Positions 23,522 to 31,363 of a stretch of 64,000 nucleotides of DNA are shown in pieces. A program made the translations under genes and the position numbers. The DNA comes from Kitasatospora sp044457565. GTDB lineage: Bacteria; Actinomycetota; Actinomycetes; Streptomycetales; Streptomycetaceae. The stretch lies in the NCBI RefSeq assembly GCF_044457565.1, contig NZ_JBITGZ010000001.1:186001-250000 (forward strand), in the 5' to 3' direction. The notes below the pieces were generated by a model that saw only the letters and a list, made by a program, of their open reading frames with translations, was not told the origin of the DNA and searched no databases. Position 1 is the first letter of the stretch. Each line of letters begins with the position of its first letter.

Positions 23522-23793
23522 GCTGCGACCTCGGTCTTGCGCGGGCGGCCACGCGGCCGCTTGCGGGCCACCACGACGCCCTGGACGAAGAGCTCGCCAC
23601 CCCAGACGCCCCACGGCTCACGCCGCTCCAGCGCACCGGCCAGGCAGGCCTCCTTGACCGGGCAGGTCCCGCAGAGGGACTTCGCGTACTCGACGTCCGC
23701 CGGGGTCTCGGCGAAGAAGACCTCCGGGTCGAAGGCGCGGCACGGGATGGGCAGGCCCAGGGCCTCGGCGTCGTCGATCGCGGTGAGCTGCAT
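23518..23793 (-). CDS. wblC: WblC/WhiB7 iron-sulfur transcription regulator of antibiotic resistance
   Basis: The ATG at 23793 has an excellent ribosome site (GGAGG, 8 nt) and gives 91 residues, the size of WhiB7. The same frame is open to a GTG at 23886 (122 residues), a possible longer form. The four cluster cysteines are C18, C41, C44 and C50, followed by WGVWGGE (61-67) and the AT-hook RGRPRK (81-86), the combination that distinguishes WhiB7/WblC from other Wbl proteins. It binds AT-rich DNA next to the -35 with the principal sigma factor and switches on genes for intrinsic resistance to ribosome-targeting drugs. A terminator and leader ORF precede it. Confidence 0.95.
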   Translation of the reverse strand: MQLTAIDDAEALGLPIPCRAFDPEVFFAETPADVEYAKSLCGTCPVKEACLAGALERREPWGVWGGELFVQGVVVARKRPRGRPRKTEVAA

Positions 23794-23983
23794 AAGGGTT
23801 ACCTCCGGGGGGTCGGCCTGGTCGGCCTTGGTGGTCTGGTCTGTCGTCGGTACGGACGGGAGGGGCGGTGTGATGACCGTGGACACTGTGGGCGTCTTCC
23901 TCGTCTTCTCAGTGGGTCCGGCTCAGCTGACTGGTGGGGCTGGGCCGGAGGCCCCGGGGGGCCTGGGTGGTCTTGCGTACCGG

Positions 23984-24031
23984 ACAAAACAGAAGGGCCG
24001 CGGATCCCGGTGTGACGGGTTCCGCGGCCCT
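23984..24031 (-). terminator. Attenuator terminator in the wblC leader
   Basis: On the minus strand an 11-bp perfect stem AGGGCCGCGGA/TCCGCGGCCCT (24021-24031 with 23994-24004), plus inner CCCG/CGGG pairs, is followed by TTCTGTTTTG. This is a textbook intrinsic terminator, placed about 190 nt before the wblC ATG and just after the leader ORF. Confidence 0.85.
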
Positions 24032-24075
24032 GGAGGCGCCGACCTGAGGCTGGCTCAGGTTCGTTCTCTCCAGGG
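24028..24075 (-). promoter_or_regulatory. Candidate antiterminator and pause hairpins of the wblC leader
   Basis: CCCTGGAG (24068-24075 on the minus strand) can pair with CTCCAGGG (24028-24035). The latter includes the first four bases of the terminator's 5' arm, so the two structures exclude each other. Between them ACCTGAG-CCAGC-CTCAGGT (24042-24060) forms a small hairpin holding the leader-ORF stop codon. Confidence 0.6.
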
Positions 24076-24561
24076 TTCAGGCCCGCGGAAGGCCCGCATC
24101 CGGATGGCCGAGGCTCCGATGAAGGCGGCCTTGACCTGGTTGATCTGCTGCTCGTTCTGCTTCTGGGCGTTTCCGGCACCGATGACCCGCGCATAGTCGC
24201 CATGCTTGGCGGCCGCTACTGCTGCCTTCGATGCCTGGGTCGGTCGCTCGTCACGCATATCGCGGGACTCGCCCACCGGTGCCCAGTCGCCGGACAGACC
24301 GGTCTCGACGAAGCTGCCGGTGACGCCCGTCGTGCTACCGCCAGTGTTCCCAAGGGCACTGACAACGGCGGCGACGGAGACACCGGTGGCGTCGAGAACC
24401 AGACCGGCTTCGGCGAGCACGACCTCACGGCGCACAAGCGCAGCGGGGATCGAGGTGCCGAGGGTGCCAACCGGCGCGAGAACGCCCACGGGGGCGGCGC
24501 ACAGGGAGGCAGCGTTGACGGTCTGGCCAGTCAGTTTGGTGATCATCGTCGTGGTTTCCAC
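24055..24561 (-). CDS. wblC leader ORF (168 codons), candidate ribosome sensor for attenuation
   Basis: Starts at GTG 24561 behind a very good ribosome site (AGGAGG, 8 nt) and ends at TGA 24055, inside the leader hairpins and 24 nt before the terminator stem. The product is Ala/Val/Gly-rich without known domain; its N-terminus VETTTMITKLTGQTV and C-terminus (KQNEQQINQVKAAFIGASAIRMRAFRGPEPWRERT) are the more distinctive parts. Third-position G/C bias is weaker than in neighbouring genes. WblC/WhiB7 genes are known to be preceded by upstream ORFs used in ribosome-dependent attenuation. This ORF fits that position, but whether the protein or only its translation matters is not known. Confidence 0.65.
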   Translation of the reverse strand: METTTMITKLTGQTVNAASLCAAPVGVLAPVGTLGTSIPAALVRREVVLAEAGLVLDATGVSVAAVVSALGNTGGSTTGVTGSFVETGLSGDWAPVGESRDMRDERPTQASKAAVAAAKHGDYARVIGAGNAQKQNEQQINQVKAAFIGASAIRMRAFRGPEPWRERT

Positions 24562-24741
24562 TGTCTTCGCCTCCTCTCGGCGTCTCGCGGTGCCCAGTCC
24601 CCCGGGCTCCGGCTGTTCGGATGTCTGTCTCGGTGAAGCAATCTGCGATGAGGCAGATGTGAAGCTGTTGGTGCGCAGGGGAAAGCCGTGGCAGGAGTGA
24701 CCCCGTCCGGCTCGCGGTCTCGTCCCCTTGACCGCTCCGGC

Positions 24742-24779
24742 AGGCTATTGCGCGTCACGTACGGCGCGCAAACTATTTT
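24742..24779 (-). promoter_or_regulatory. Candidate wblC promoter with AT-rich WblC-type site
   Basis: On the minus strand an AT-rich block (AAAATAGTTT, 24770-24779) is directly followed by TTTGCG as a -35 and, 19 nt on, TAGCCT. WhiB7/WblC-controlled promoters have an AT-rich patch adjoining the -35, so autoregulation is plausible. The leader would be about 850-950 nt. Confidence 0.4.
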
Positions 24780-24813
24780 CCCGGCGAGTTTCGAAGTGTC
24801 CGTCGTCGGCCGC

Positions 24814-27054
24814 TCAGGCCGGCTCGTCCGATCCGGTGTCCGGCTCGGCCTCCGAGTCGTCCACGGGCTCTTCCCCCGCACACAACGAGAGCACGGCGGC
24901 CCCGTACTTGTCCAGCTTCATGGCGCCCACGCCCGAGATGACGGCCAGTTCACGCTCACTGGCCGGCACGTCCTCGGCGATCGCCATCAGCGTGGCGTCG
25001 GTGAAGACGACGTAGGCCGGCGCGCCCTGCTTCTTGGCCTGCTTGGCGCGCCACTCGCGCAACCGCTCGTACAGCGCCTCGTCCATCGAGGAGGGGCAGC
25101 TCTCGCAGCGGCGCAGCTTGCGCTCGACCGCCTCGGTCAGGGTGCGGTCGCAGACCCGGCACTTGACCGGGCCGCGCGCCCTGCGGGCCGCCGAGCGCTC
25201 CCCGCCGTGCTCGACGCCGCCGCGCCCGCCCCTGGCGCCGGAGCGGGCGCCCGGGGCTCCGGAGCCCGGGCGCAGCCCGTCCAGGAACCGGGTGGGCTTG
25301 CGGCTGGCCCGGCCGCCGGGCGAGCGGGAGAGCGCCCAGGAGAGCGAGAGGTAGCGGCGGGCGCGGGTGACGCCGACGTAGAGCAGCCGGCGCTCCTCCT
25401 CCACCTGCTCGTCGGTCTTGGCGTAGATGATCGGCATGGTGCCCTCGGTGAGGCCGACCAGGAAGACGGCGTCCCACTCCAGGCCCTTGGCGGCGTGCAG
25501 CGAGGCGAGCGTGACGCCCTCGACGGCGGGGGCGTGCTGGGCGGCCGCGCGGGCGTCCAGCTCGGCGACGTAGGCGCTCAGGTCGGCGCTCTCGCCGGCC
25601 CGCCGCCTGGCCGCCTCGAACTCCTCGGCCAGCCGCACCAGCGCGGCCAGCGACTCCCAGCGCTCGCGCACCGCGCCCGAGCCGCCGGGCGGGGTCGCGG
25701 TGAAGCCGCGGGTCGCCAGGACGGCGCGGACCTGCGAAGCGAGGTCGGGGGCGTCGGCGGTGAGCGGGTCGGAGCCGGCCCGGGCGGCGCCCTTGAGCAG
25801 CACCCCGGCCTCGCGGACCTCCGGCCGCTCGAAGAACCGCTCGGCGCCCTTGAGCTGGTAGGAGATCCCGAGGTCGGCGAGTGCCTGCTCGTAGACCTCG
25901 GACTGGCCGTTGGTGCGGAACAGCACCGCGATCTCGCTGGCCCGGTAGCCGCCGTCCCGGGCGGAGAGCAGCTCCTTGATCCGGTGCGCGGTGCTCTCCG
26001 CCTCGGTCGGCTCGTCGGCGTACTCGACGTAGACCGGCTCTGGGCCGGCCTCGCGCTGCGAGATCAGTTCGAGCCGGTGCTGGGCGGCCTGGCCGCGCGC
26101 CTGGGCGAGCAGCCCGTTGGCGAGGTGGACGACCTGTGGCGTGGAGCGGTAGTCGCGCACCAGCTTGACCACCGTCGCCTCGGGGTGGCGGGTGCGGAAG
26201 TTCAGCAGGTAGTCGGGGGTGGCGCCGGTGAAGGAGTAGATGGTCTGGCTGGCGTCGCCGACCACGCACAGGCTGGCACCGGGGCCCGTCCACTGGTCCA
26301 GCAGGCGCTGCTGGAGCGGGGAGACGTCCTGGTACTCGTCGACCGTGAAGTGCCGGTACTGGGCGCGGACCCGGTCGGCGATCTCGGGGCGGTCCTCCAG
26401 GATGGCGGCGGTCAGCAGCAGGACGTCCTCGAAGTCGATGACGCCGCGGTCCCGCTTGGTCTGCTCGTACGTGGCGTAGACCCGGGCGATCTCGGCCGGG
26501 TCGCGCGGGGCCTCGCGGCCGGCCTTGACGACCGCGGCCGCGTAGTCGTCGGGCACGATCTGGGTGACCTTGGCCCACTCGATCTCACCGGTGAGGTCGC
26601 GCAGCTCGGTGCGCTGGACCCGCAGGCCGCAGCGCCCGGCCGCCTCGGCGACCAGCTGGACCTTGCGCTCCAGCAGCCTGGGCACCTCGCCGCCGACCGC
26701 CCGCGGCCAGAAGTACTGGAGCTGGCGCAGCGCGGCGGAGTGGAAGGTGCGCGCCTGCACGCCCTCGGCGCCGAGTTCGCGCAGCCGCCCGCGCATCTCG
26801 CCGGCGGCCCGGGCGGTGAAGGTGACGGCGAGCACCTGCTGCGGCTGGTAGACGCCGCTGCGCACGCCGTAGGCGATCCGGTGGGTGATGGCCCGGGTCT
26901 TGCCCGTACCGGCGCCGGCCAGCACGCAGACGGGCCCGTGCAGGGCGGTGGCCACGGCCCGCTGCTCCGGGTCGAGCCCGGCCAGCACGGCGTCTGCGCC
27001 GGTCACGGCCGGGTGGTCGTCGTACGGGCTGCCGCTCAAGAGGTCTTCCTGCAT
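24814..27054 (-). CDS. uvrD2: UvrD2, superfamily 1 DNA helicase with HRDC domain
   Basis: I take the ATG at 27054 (AGAGG, 9 nt) rather than upstream ATGs, giving 746 residues. SF1A motifs run in order: Walker A AGAGTGKTRA (46-55), VDEYQDVSPLQQRLLDQW, GDASQTIYSFTGA, LVRDYRSTPQVV and SLHAAKGLEWDAVFLVGL. A four-cysteine zinc motif (CRVCDRTLTEAVERKLRRCESC) follows, then a C-terminal HRDC domain (AYVVFTDATLMAIAEDVPASERELAVISGVGAMKLDKYG). This is the actinobacterial UvrD2 arrangement, a 3'-to-5' helicase involved in genome maintenance. It is divergent from mycoredoxin. The acidic C-terminus (DDSEAEPDTGSDEPA) is typical. Confidence 0.95.
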   Translation of the reverse strand: MQEDLLSGSPYDDHPAVTGADAVLAGLDPEQRAVATALHGPVCVLAGAGTGKTRAITHRIAYGVRSGVYQPQQVLAVTFTARAAGEMRGRLRELGAEGVQARTFHSAALRQLQYFWPRAVGGEVPRLLERKVQLVAEAAGRCGLRVQRTELRDLTGEIEWAKVTQIVPDDYAAAVVKAGREAPRDPAEIARVYATYEQTKRDRGVIDFEDVLLLTAAILEDRPEIADRVRAQYRHFTVDEYQDVSPLQQRLLDQWTGPGASLCVVGDASQTIYSFTGATPDYLLNFRTRHPEATVVKLVRDYRSTPQVVHLANGLLAQARGQAAQHRLELISQREAGPEPVYVEYADEPTEAESTAHRIKELLSARDGGYRASEIAVLFRTNGQSEVYEQALADLGISYQLKGAERFFERPEVREAGVLLKGAARAGSDPLTADAPDLASQVRAVLATRGFTATPPGGSGAVRERWESLAALVRLAEEFEAARRRAGESADLSAYVAELDARAAAQHAPAVEGVTLASLHAAKGLEWDAVFLVGLTEGTMPIIYAKTDEQVEEERRLLYVGVTRARRYLSLSWALSRSPGGRASRKPTRFLDGLRPGSGAPGARSGARGGRGGVEHGGERSAARRARGPVKCRVCDRTLTEAVERKLRRCESCPSSMDEALYERLREWRAKQAKKQGAPAYVVFTDATLMAIAEDVPASERELAVISGVGAMKLDKYGAAVLSLCAGEEPVDDSEAEPDTGSDEPA

Positions 27055-27168
27055 GCAGTCCATCCTCTCGCAGCGTCGGGTCCGTCCGGACATCTCCGCC
27101 CGGACAGCTTCGCCGGGCACGGTTCGGTCCGGACATCCTGGCAGGGGTCTCTGACAGCCGGGGGTGAG

Positions 27169-27177
27169 TTGTCCACA
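27169..27177 (+). promoter_or_regulatory. DnaA box TTGTCCACA
   Basis: A perfect match to the Streptomyces DnaA box in the divergent promoter region between uvrD2 and mycoredoxin. Confidence 0.5.
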
Positions 27178-27314
27178 GCTCCGGTGTGATCGGAGGATGA
27201 TCCCTCCACGGGCAGGCGTGCGCGTTCGCCCGCGCCGGCGTGCGCGGAATGACCGGTGCTCACCGTGCGTTCTGCCCTGTGACCGTACGCCCCCTTCCGA
27301 AGGAGTCCCGAGCG

Positions 27315-27572
27315 ATGTCCGGCAGCGTCACGATGTACAGCACGACCTGGTGTGGGTACTGCACCCGGCTGAAGGGCCAGCTGCAGCGCGAGGGAATCGG
27401 CTACAGCGAGATCAACATCGAGGAGGACCCGAAGTCGGCGTCCTTCGTCGAGTCCGTGAACAACGGCAACCAGGTCGTCCCGACCGTGCTGGTGACGCCC
27501 GCCGGCGGCGGTGAGCAGGTGGTCCTGACCAACCCGAGCCTGCGCCAGGTGCAGGCCGCGCTCGCGGGCTGA
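27315..27572 (+). CDS. mrx1: Mycoredoxin (Mrx1-like glutaredoxin)
   Basis: The ATG at 27315 follows AAGGAG and gives 85 residues, a complete glutaredoxin-fold protein. The redox pair is Cys13-Gly-Tyr-Cys16 (TTWCGYCTRLK), and the cis-proline loop is NNGNQVVPTVLV. Mycoredoxins reduce mycothiol-mixed disulfides in actinobacteria, which lack glutathione. The C-terminus (LTNPSLRQVQAALAG) also matches that family. It is divergent from uvrD2 and stands alone, with a strong GC hairpin after the stop. An upstream in-frame extension is not supported by a ribosome site. Confidence 0.93.
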   Translation: MSGSVTMYSTTWCGYCTRLKGQLQREGIGYSEINIEEDPKSASFVESVNNGNQVVPTVLVTPAGGGEQVVLTNPSLRQVQAALAG

Positions 27573-27614
27573 CCCCGGCGCGGACGCCCGGCGGCCCGCG
27601 CACGGCCCGCCGAC

Positions 27615-27651
27615 CCCTGCCCCCGCCGCCCGGCCGGCGCCGGGGGCAGGG
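27615..27651. terminator. Terminator between mycoredoxin and GntR genes
   Basis: Outer 11-bp stem CCCTGCCCCCG/CGGGGGCAGGG, with further pairing possible inside, between convergent genes. Confidence 0.65.
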
Positions 27652-27696
27652 CGTTCCGGGGGGCGCAGGGCGGCCCAGTGGGAGCGGCGGGGCGGC

Positions 27697-28539
27697 TCAG
27701 CAGGAGTCGGCCACCGCTCCGGTGTCGGCGGGCGAGGCCGGCGCGGGGAGCACCGTGCGGGCACCGAGGTCGCCGACCCCGTAGACCAGCCGGCAGCGAT
27801 CCCCCGAGTAGCGCGTCTCGATCACCCGGACCGGCCCGCGCCGGTCGTAGGTGACCCGGGTCTGCACGACCAGCGGGACACCGGGGCCGCCCTGGAACCA
27901 CTGCGCCTCCTCCGGCCCTGGCATCCGGGCCACCAGGTGGTCCACCGCACCGATCTCGGTGCGCCCGAGCCCGGCGAGCACCGCCTCGTCGCCGCCCTCG
28001 ACCTGGTCCGGCTCCATCAGCGGGGTGCCCGCGGCCAGGCCGGCCCGGTAGTGGCTCTCCTCGATCGAGTACGGCTCGCGGTCCAGCATCCGCAGCTGCC
28101 GCCGGACCACGATCGCCTCGCCCGGCCGCAGCCCCAGCCGCTCCGCGATGTCCACCCGGGCGCGGACGATCAGCATCTCGAAGTCGACCGTCAGCTCACG
28201 GCCCGCCGCCAGCGCCTCATGGGCGTAGATCCCGCTGGGGACGGCCAGGCAGTCCTGGCGCCCGGGCAGCGGGCTGGGGCCGTAGGCGCGGTGGTCCAGG
28301 ACGGGGTGCTCGCGCAGGTAGGTGCCCTTGCCCTGGAGCCGGACCAGCCGGCCCTCGTTCACCAGCACGTCCACCGCCAGCCGGACGGTGTTGCGGGCCA
28401 CCCCGTACTGCTGCTCCAGCACCCCCTCCACCGGCAGCGGGGCCTCGGCGGTGAACTCGCCGGCGGCGATCCGGCGGCGCAGATCGGCCGCGAGTCGCTG
28501 GTACTTGGGTGATTGGGCACTGCCCCGGGGGATTGTCAC
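27697..28539 (-). CDS. GntR-family regulator with UTRA ligand domain (HutC subfamily)
   Basis: 280 residues. The N-terminal winged helix covers about 10-75 (LAADLRRRIAAGEFTAEAPLPVEGVLEQQYGVARNTVRLAVDVLVNEGRLVRLQGKGTYL). The rest is a UTRA domain of chorismate-lyase fold (SHYRAGLAAGTPLMEPDQVEGG; VVQTRVTYDRRGPVRVIETRYSGDRCRLVYGV) that would bind a small effector. The start is GTG 28539, 7 nt after a TACATT -10, so it is probably leaderless. No transporter or catabolic operon is adjacent, so the target and ligand are unknown; autoregulation is suggested by repeats at 28545-28579. Confidence 0.9.
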   Translation of the reverse strand: MTIPRGSAQSPKYQRLAADLRRRIAAGEFTAEAPLPVEGVLEQQYGVARNTVRLAVDVLVNEGRLVRLQGKGTYLREHPVLDHRAYGPSPLPGRQDCLAVPSGIYAHEALAAGRELTVDFEMLIVRARVDIAERLGLRPGEAIVVRRQLRMLDREPYSIEESHYRAGLAAGTPLMEPDQVEGGDEAVLAGLGRTEIGAVDHLVARMPGPEEAQWFQGGPGVPLVVQTRVTYDRRGPVRVIETRYSGDRCRLVYGVGDLGARTVLPAPASPADTGAVADSC

Positions 28540-28544
28540 CCCAG

Positions 28545-28579
28545 TGAATGTAGCGATTCAGTCAGCATCATTTCAGTCA
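28545..28579 (-). promoter_or_regulatory. GntR promoter region with inverted and direct repeats
   Basis: TGAAT-N6-ATTCA (28545-28560) overlaps a TACATT -10 on the minus strand. TTCAGTCA occurs twice (28558-28565 and 28572-28579). This is a candidate autoregulatory operator. Confidence 0.4.
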
Positions 28580-28792
28580 AACCCGCCGGTATTGGCCGGT
28601 CCGGAGATTCCGGGATTGATTCCCATCAGATCGATCGTGACCGAATTCCTACCATTCGGCCGCCCTGCCTCGGACCGACCCCGAGCCTCCGACCAGCGCG
28701 GCAATCCGGCGACGGCAACCCGGGCGGCCAGCTCCTCCGGATACCGAGGATCGCCGGGGCAATTGCCGAGCATTCCGGTGGTGGAATGAACT
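28580..28792. other. Intergenic DNA between GntR gene and nudC terminator
   Basis: About 210 bp, less G+C-rich than the genes, with no supported ORF. An open frame on the plus strand (28513-28794) lacks codon bias and a ribosome site. Confidence 0.45.
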
Positions 28793-28824
28793 GAGGGGCG
28801 CGCAGCCCATGCCGCGCGCCCCTC
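28793..28824 (-). terminator. Terminator after nudC
   Basis: 11-bp perfect stem GAGGGGCGCGC/GCGCGCCCCTC just past the nudC stop codon. Confidence 0.7.
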
Positions 28825-28839
28825 CAACCGCGAAATCGG

Positions 28840-29781
28840 CTACCAGCGGGCCGCCGAGGGCAGCGGCTCGCCGTACCAGAGTTCGACCAGGTGCCGGGCG
28901 ATCGAGATTCCCGACGGCGGAAGGATCTCGCCCGCCGCCATTCCCGCCCTGAGCTCCTCGCGGGAGAACCAGCGCGCCTCGGCCAGCTCCTCGCCGTCCA
29001 CCGTGATCGCGGTGCCCGTTGGGTCCGCCCGGCCGATGAAGCCGAGCATCAGGCTGGACGGGAACGGCCACGGCTGGCTCGCCACGTAGGAGACCTCGGC
29101 GACCTTGACGCCCGCCTCCTCCAGCACCTCGCGGGCCACCGCCTGCTCGATCGACTCACCGGGTTCGACGAACCCCGCCAGCGTCGACCAGCGGCCCTCC
29201 GGCCAGAGTGCCTGTCGGCCGAGCAGGCAGCGGTCCTCCTGGTCGGTGATCATCATGATCACCGCCGGGTCGGTGCGCGGGTAGTGCTCGGCGGCGCAGG
29301 AGGTGCAGCGCCGTACGTGCCCGGCCCCGGCCTTCTCGGTGGGGTGCCCGCAGCGGGAGCAGAAGCTGTGCAGCCGGTGCCAGTGCTCCAGCGCCACGGC
29401 GTGCACCAGCAGGCCCGCGTCCCGGTCCGAGAGCAGCGCGCCCACCTCTCGCAGACCGGCCGGGCGGGCGTCGCCGTCCAGCCGGCCCGGCAGGCTCTCG
29501 CCGGCCAGCGCGAAGTAGGAGACGCCGTCGTCGTCGGTGCCCAGGAAGTAGCGGTCCCCGGTCTGCGGCGCCTCGAAGGAGGGCATCAGCACCAGCTCGG
29601 TGCCCTCGTCGGTGTCCACCACGAAGGCCTCGCCGCCGGCGATCGGCAGCACCTTGGTCGTCGGGTGGCTCCAGGCCGCCGCGAGCCAGGGCTCGTCGAA
29701 CCGGTGCTGCGCCGCCCGGTCCACCCCCGCGCGGGCCAGCGCGAGGTGCTTCGGACGTTCGGTCTCAGGCACGGTGCTCAC
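28840..29781 (-). CDS. nudC: NAD(+) diphosphatase NudC
   Basis: 313 residues with the full NudC architecture. A zinc ribbon has C141-x-x-C144 and C159-x-x-C162 (FCSRCGHPTEK, RRCTSCAAEHYPR). The Nudix box is around 203-225 (GFVEPGESIEQAVAREVLEEAG), and the NADH-type signature SQPWPFPSS is at 235-243. NudC cleaves NAD(H) to NMN(H) and AMP and can remove NAD caps from RNA. It is 36 bp downstream of an M20 peptidase gene on the same strand, so the two may be co-transcribed; the functional link is unclear. A terminator follows. Confidence 0.95.
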   Translation of the reverse strand: MSTVPETERPKHLALARAGVDRAAQHRFDEPWLAAAWSHPTTKVLPIAGGEAFVVDTDEGTELVLMPSFEAPQTGDRYFLGTDDDGVSYFALAGESLPGRLDGDARPAGLREVGALLSDRDAGLLVHAVALEHWHRLHSFCSRCGHPTEKAGAGHVRRCTSCAAEHYPRTDPAVIMMITDQEDRCLLGRQALWPEGRWSTLAGFVEPGESIEQAVAREVLEEAGVKVAEVSYVASQPWPFPSSLMLGFIGRADPTGTAITVDGEELAEARWFSREELRAGMAAGEILPPSGISIARHLVELWYGEPLPSAARW

Positions 29782-29817
29782 TCTGTTCCATCCCCACGTG
29801 ATGAATCGTCAGGTCCG

Positions 29818-31230
29818 TCAGACGTTCTCGGCGCCCGGCCGCCAGTTCTCCGCCAGGTCGCCCCAGAGGTACGCGGCCGTCTCCACACCCTTGCGCAGCA
29901 GGTCCAGCTCGACCTTCTCGTTGACCGAGTGCCACCCGTCCGAGGGCACCGAGATGCCGAGGAAGAGCACCGGCGCACCGAGAACGTCCTGCAGGTCGGC
30001 GGCCGGCCCGGAGCCGCCTTCCCGGGTGAAGAGGATCTTCTGCTCGAACGCCCGGGCCATCGCCCGCACGGTGGACTGCAGCGCCGGGTGGTCCAGCGGC
30101 GTCAGGCAGGGCCTGGTCGCACCGGGAAAGACCAGCTCGTACCGGATGCCCTCGGGCACCCGGGCCGCGACCCACGCGCGGACGGCCTCGCGGACCTTCT
30201 CCACCTCCTGACCGGCCACCAGCCGGAAGGACAGCTTGAGGTGCGCCGAGGACGGCACGATGGTCTTGCCGCCCGGGCCGGTGTACCCGCCCCAGATGCC
30301 GTTGACCTCGGCGGTCGGCCGCGCCCAGACCCGCTCCAGGGTGCTGTAGCCGGCCTCGCCCAGGGTGCCGTACGACTTGGCGACCCGCAGCCACTGCGCC
30401 TCGTCGAAGGGCAGCTCCGCGAAGAGCTCGCGCTCACGGTCGGTCAGCTCGACGATGCCGTCGTAGAAGCCCGGGATGTCCACCCGGCGGTCCGCGTCGT
30501 GCAGGCCGGCGGCCAGCTCGGCGGCGACCGCGGCCGGGTTGGGCACCGCGCCGCCGAAGGAGCCGGAGTGGATGTCGGTGTCCGGGCCGAACAGGTCGAT
30601 CTGGGCGTCCGCCAGGCCGCGCATGCCGGTGCAGACGGTCGGGGTGTCCTCGGCCCACATACCGGTGTCCGAGATGATCACCACGTCGGCGGCCAGCCGG
30701 TCGGCCTCGCGGCGGACCAGGTCCGCGAAGTGCGGCGAGCCGGACTCCTCCTCACCCTCGATCAACAGCTTGAGGTTGACGGCCGGCGCCGTGCGCCCGG
30801 TCGCGGCCAGGTGCGCCCGCAGGCCCAGGGTGTGGAAGAACACCTGGCCCTTGTCGTCCGCCGCGCCGCGGGCGAACAGCTGCTTGCCGGCCACGGTCGG
30901 CTCGAACGGGTCGCTCGCCCAGCCGTCCGACTCGGCGGCGGGCTGCACGTCGTGGTGCCCGTAGACCAGCACGGTCGGCGCGTCGGCCTCCCCGGACGGC
31001 CACTCGGCGAACACCGCGGGCAGGCCGTCGGTCTCCCAGACCTCGGCCACCGGGAAGCCCGTCTCGCGCAGCTTCGCGGTCAGCCACTCGGCCGACCTGC
31101 GGACCTCACCGGCCAGGCCGGGGTCGGCGGAGACGGAGGGGATGCGGAGCCAGTCGCAGAGGTCGGCCAGGAAGGCGGCCTCGTGCTGGTCGATGAAGGA
31201 TCGGACGACGCTGTCCGGGGTTCTCGTCAT
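29818..31230 (-). CDS. M20-family dipeptidase
   Basis: 470 residues with the M20 metallopeptidase layout. Metal-binding His and Asp are in VLVYGHHDVQPAAES (about 87-101), the catalytic Glu in LLIEGEEESGSPHF, and further ligands in VIISDTGMWAEDTPTVCTGMRG. The inserted dimerisation domain is around 200-330. The family contains cytosolic non-specific dipeptidases and related carboxypeptidases; the substrate is not readable. The ATG has no ribosome site but TAAAGT lies 7 nt upstream (31238-31243 on its strand), suggesting a leaderless transcript that continues into nudC. Confidence 0.9.
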   Translation of the reverse strand: MTRTPDSVVRSFIDQHEAAFLADLCDWLRIPSVSADPGLAGEVRRSAEWLTAKLRETGFPVAEVWETDGLPAVFAEWPSGEADAPTVLVYGHHDVQPAAESDGWASDPFEPTVAGKQLFARGAADDKGQVFFHTLGLRAHLAATGRTAPAVNLKLLIEGEEESGSPHFADLVRREADRLAADVVIISDTGMWAEDTPTVCTGMRGLADAQIDLFGPDTDIHSGSFGGAVPNPAAVAAELAAGLHDADRRVDIPGFYDGIVELTDRERELFAELPFDEAQWLRVAKSYGTLGEAGYSTLERVWARPTAEVNGIWGGYTGPGGKTIVPSSAHLKLSFRLVAGQEVEKVREAVRAWVAARVPEGIRYELVFPGATRPCLTPLDHPALQSTVRAMARAFEQKILFTREGGSGPAADLQDVLGAPVLFLGISVPSDGWHSVNEKVELDLLRKGVETAAYLWGDLAENWRPGAENV

Positions 31231-31306
31231 ACGGACGACTTTAGTTCGCCGGTGCCGGTGCTCGCCCCGGCCGTCCGATCACCGGGCGCCCCGGCGGCTG
31301 TAACAT

Positions 31307-31347
31307 GCGTCACCCCCGGCCACGGGGAGTGCGGCCGGGGGTGACGC
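31307..31347 (-). terminator. Terminator of the ABC transporter operon
   Basis: 15-bp perfect stem GCGTCACCCCCGGCC/GGCCGGGGGTGACGC, 16 nt past the permease stop codon. Confidence 0.75.
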
Positions 31348-31363
31348 GGACGGGGAGCCGGGC

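Noticed and set aside
28513..28794. 93-codon ORF between GntR and nudC
   Set aside because: No ribosome site, codon use unlike coding sequence, and it overlaps the GntR promoter repeats.
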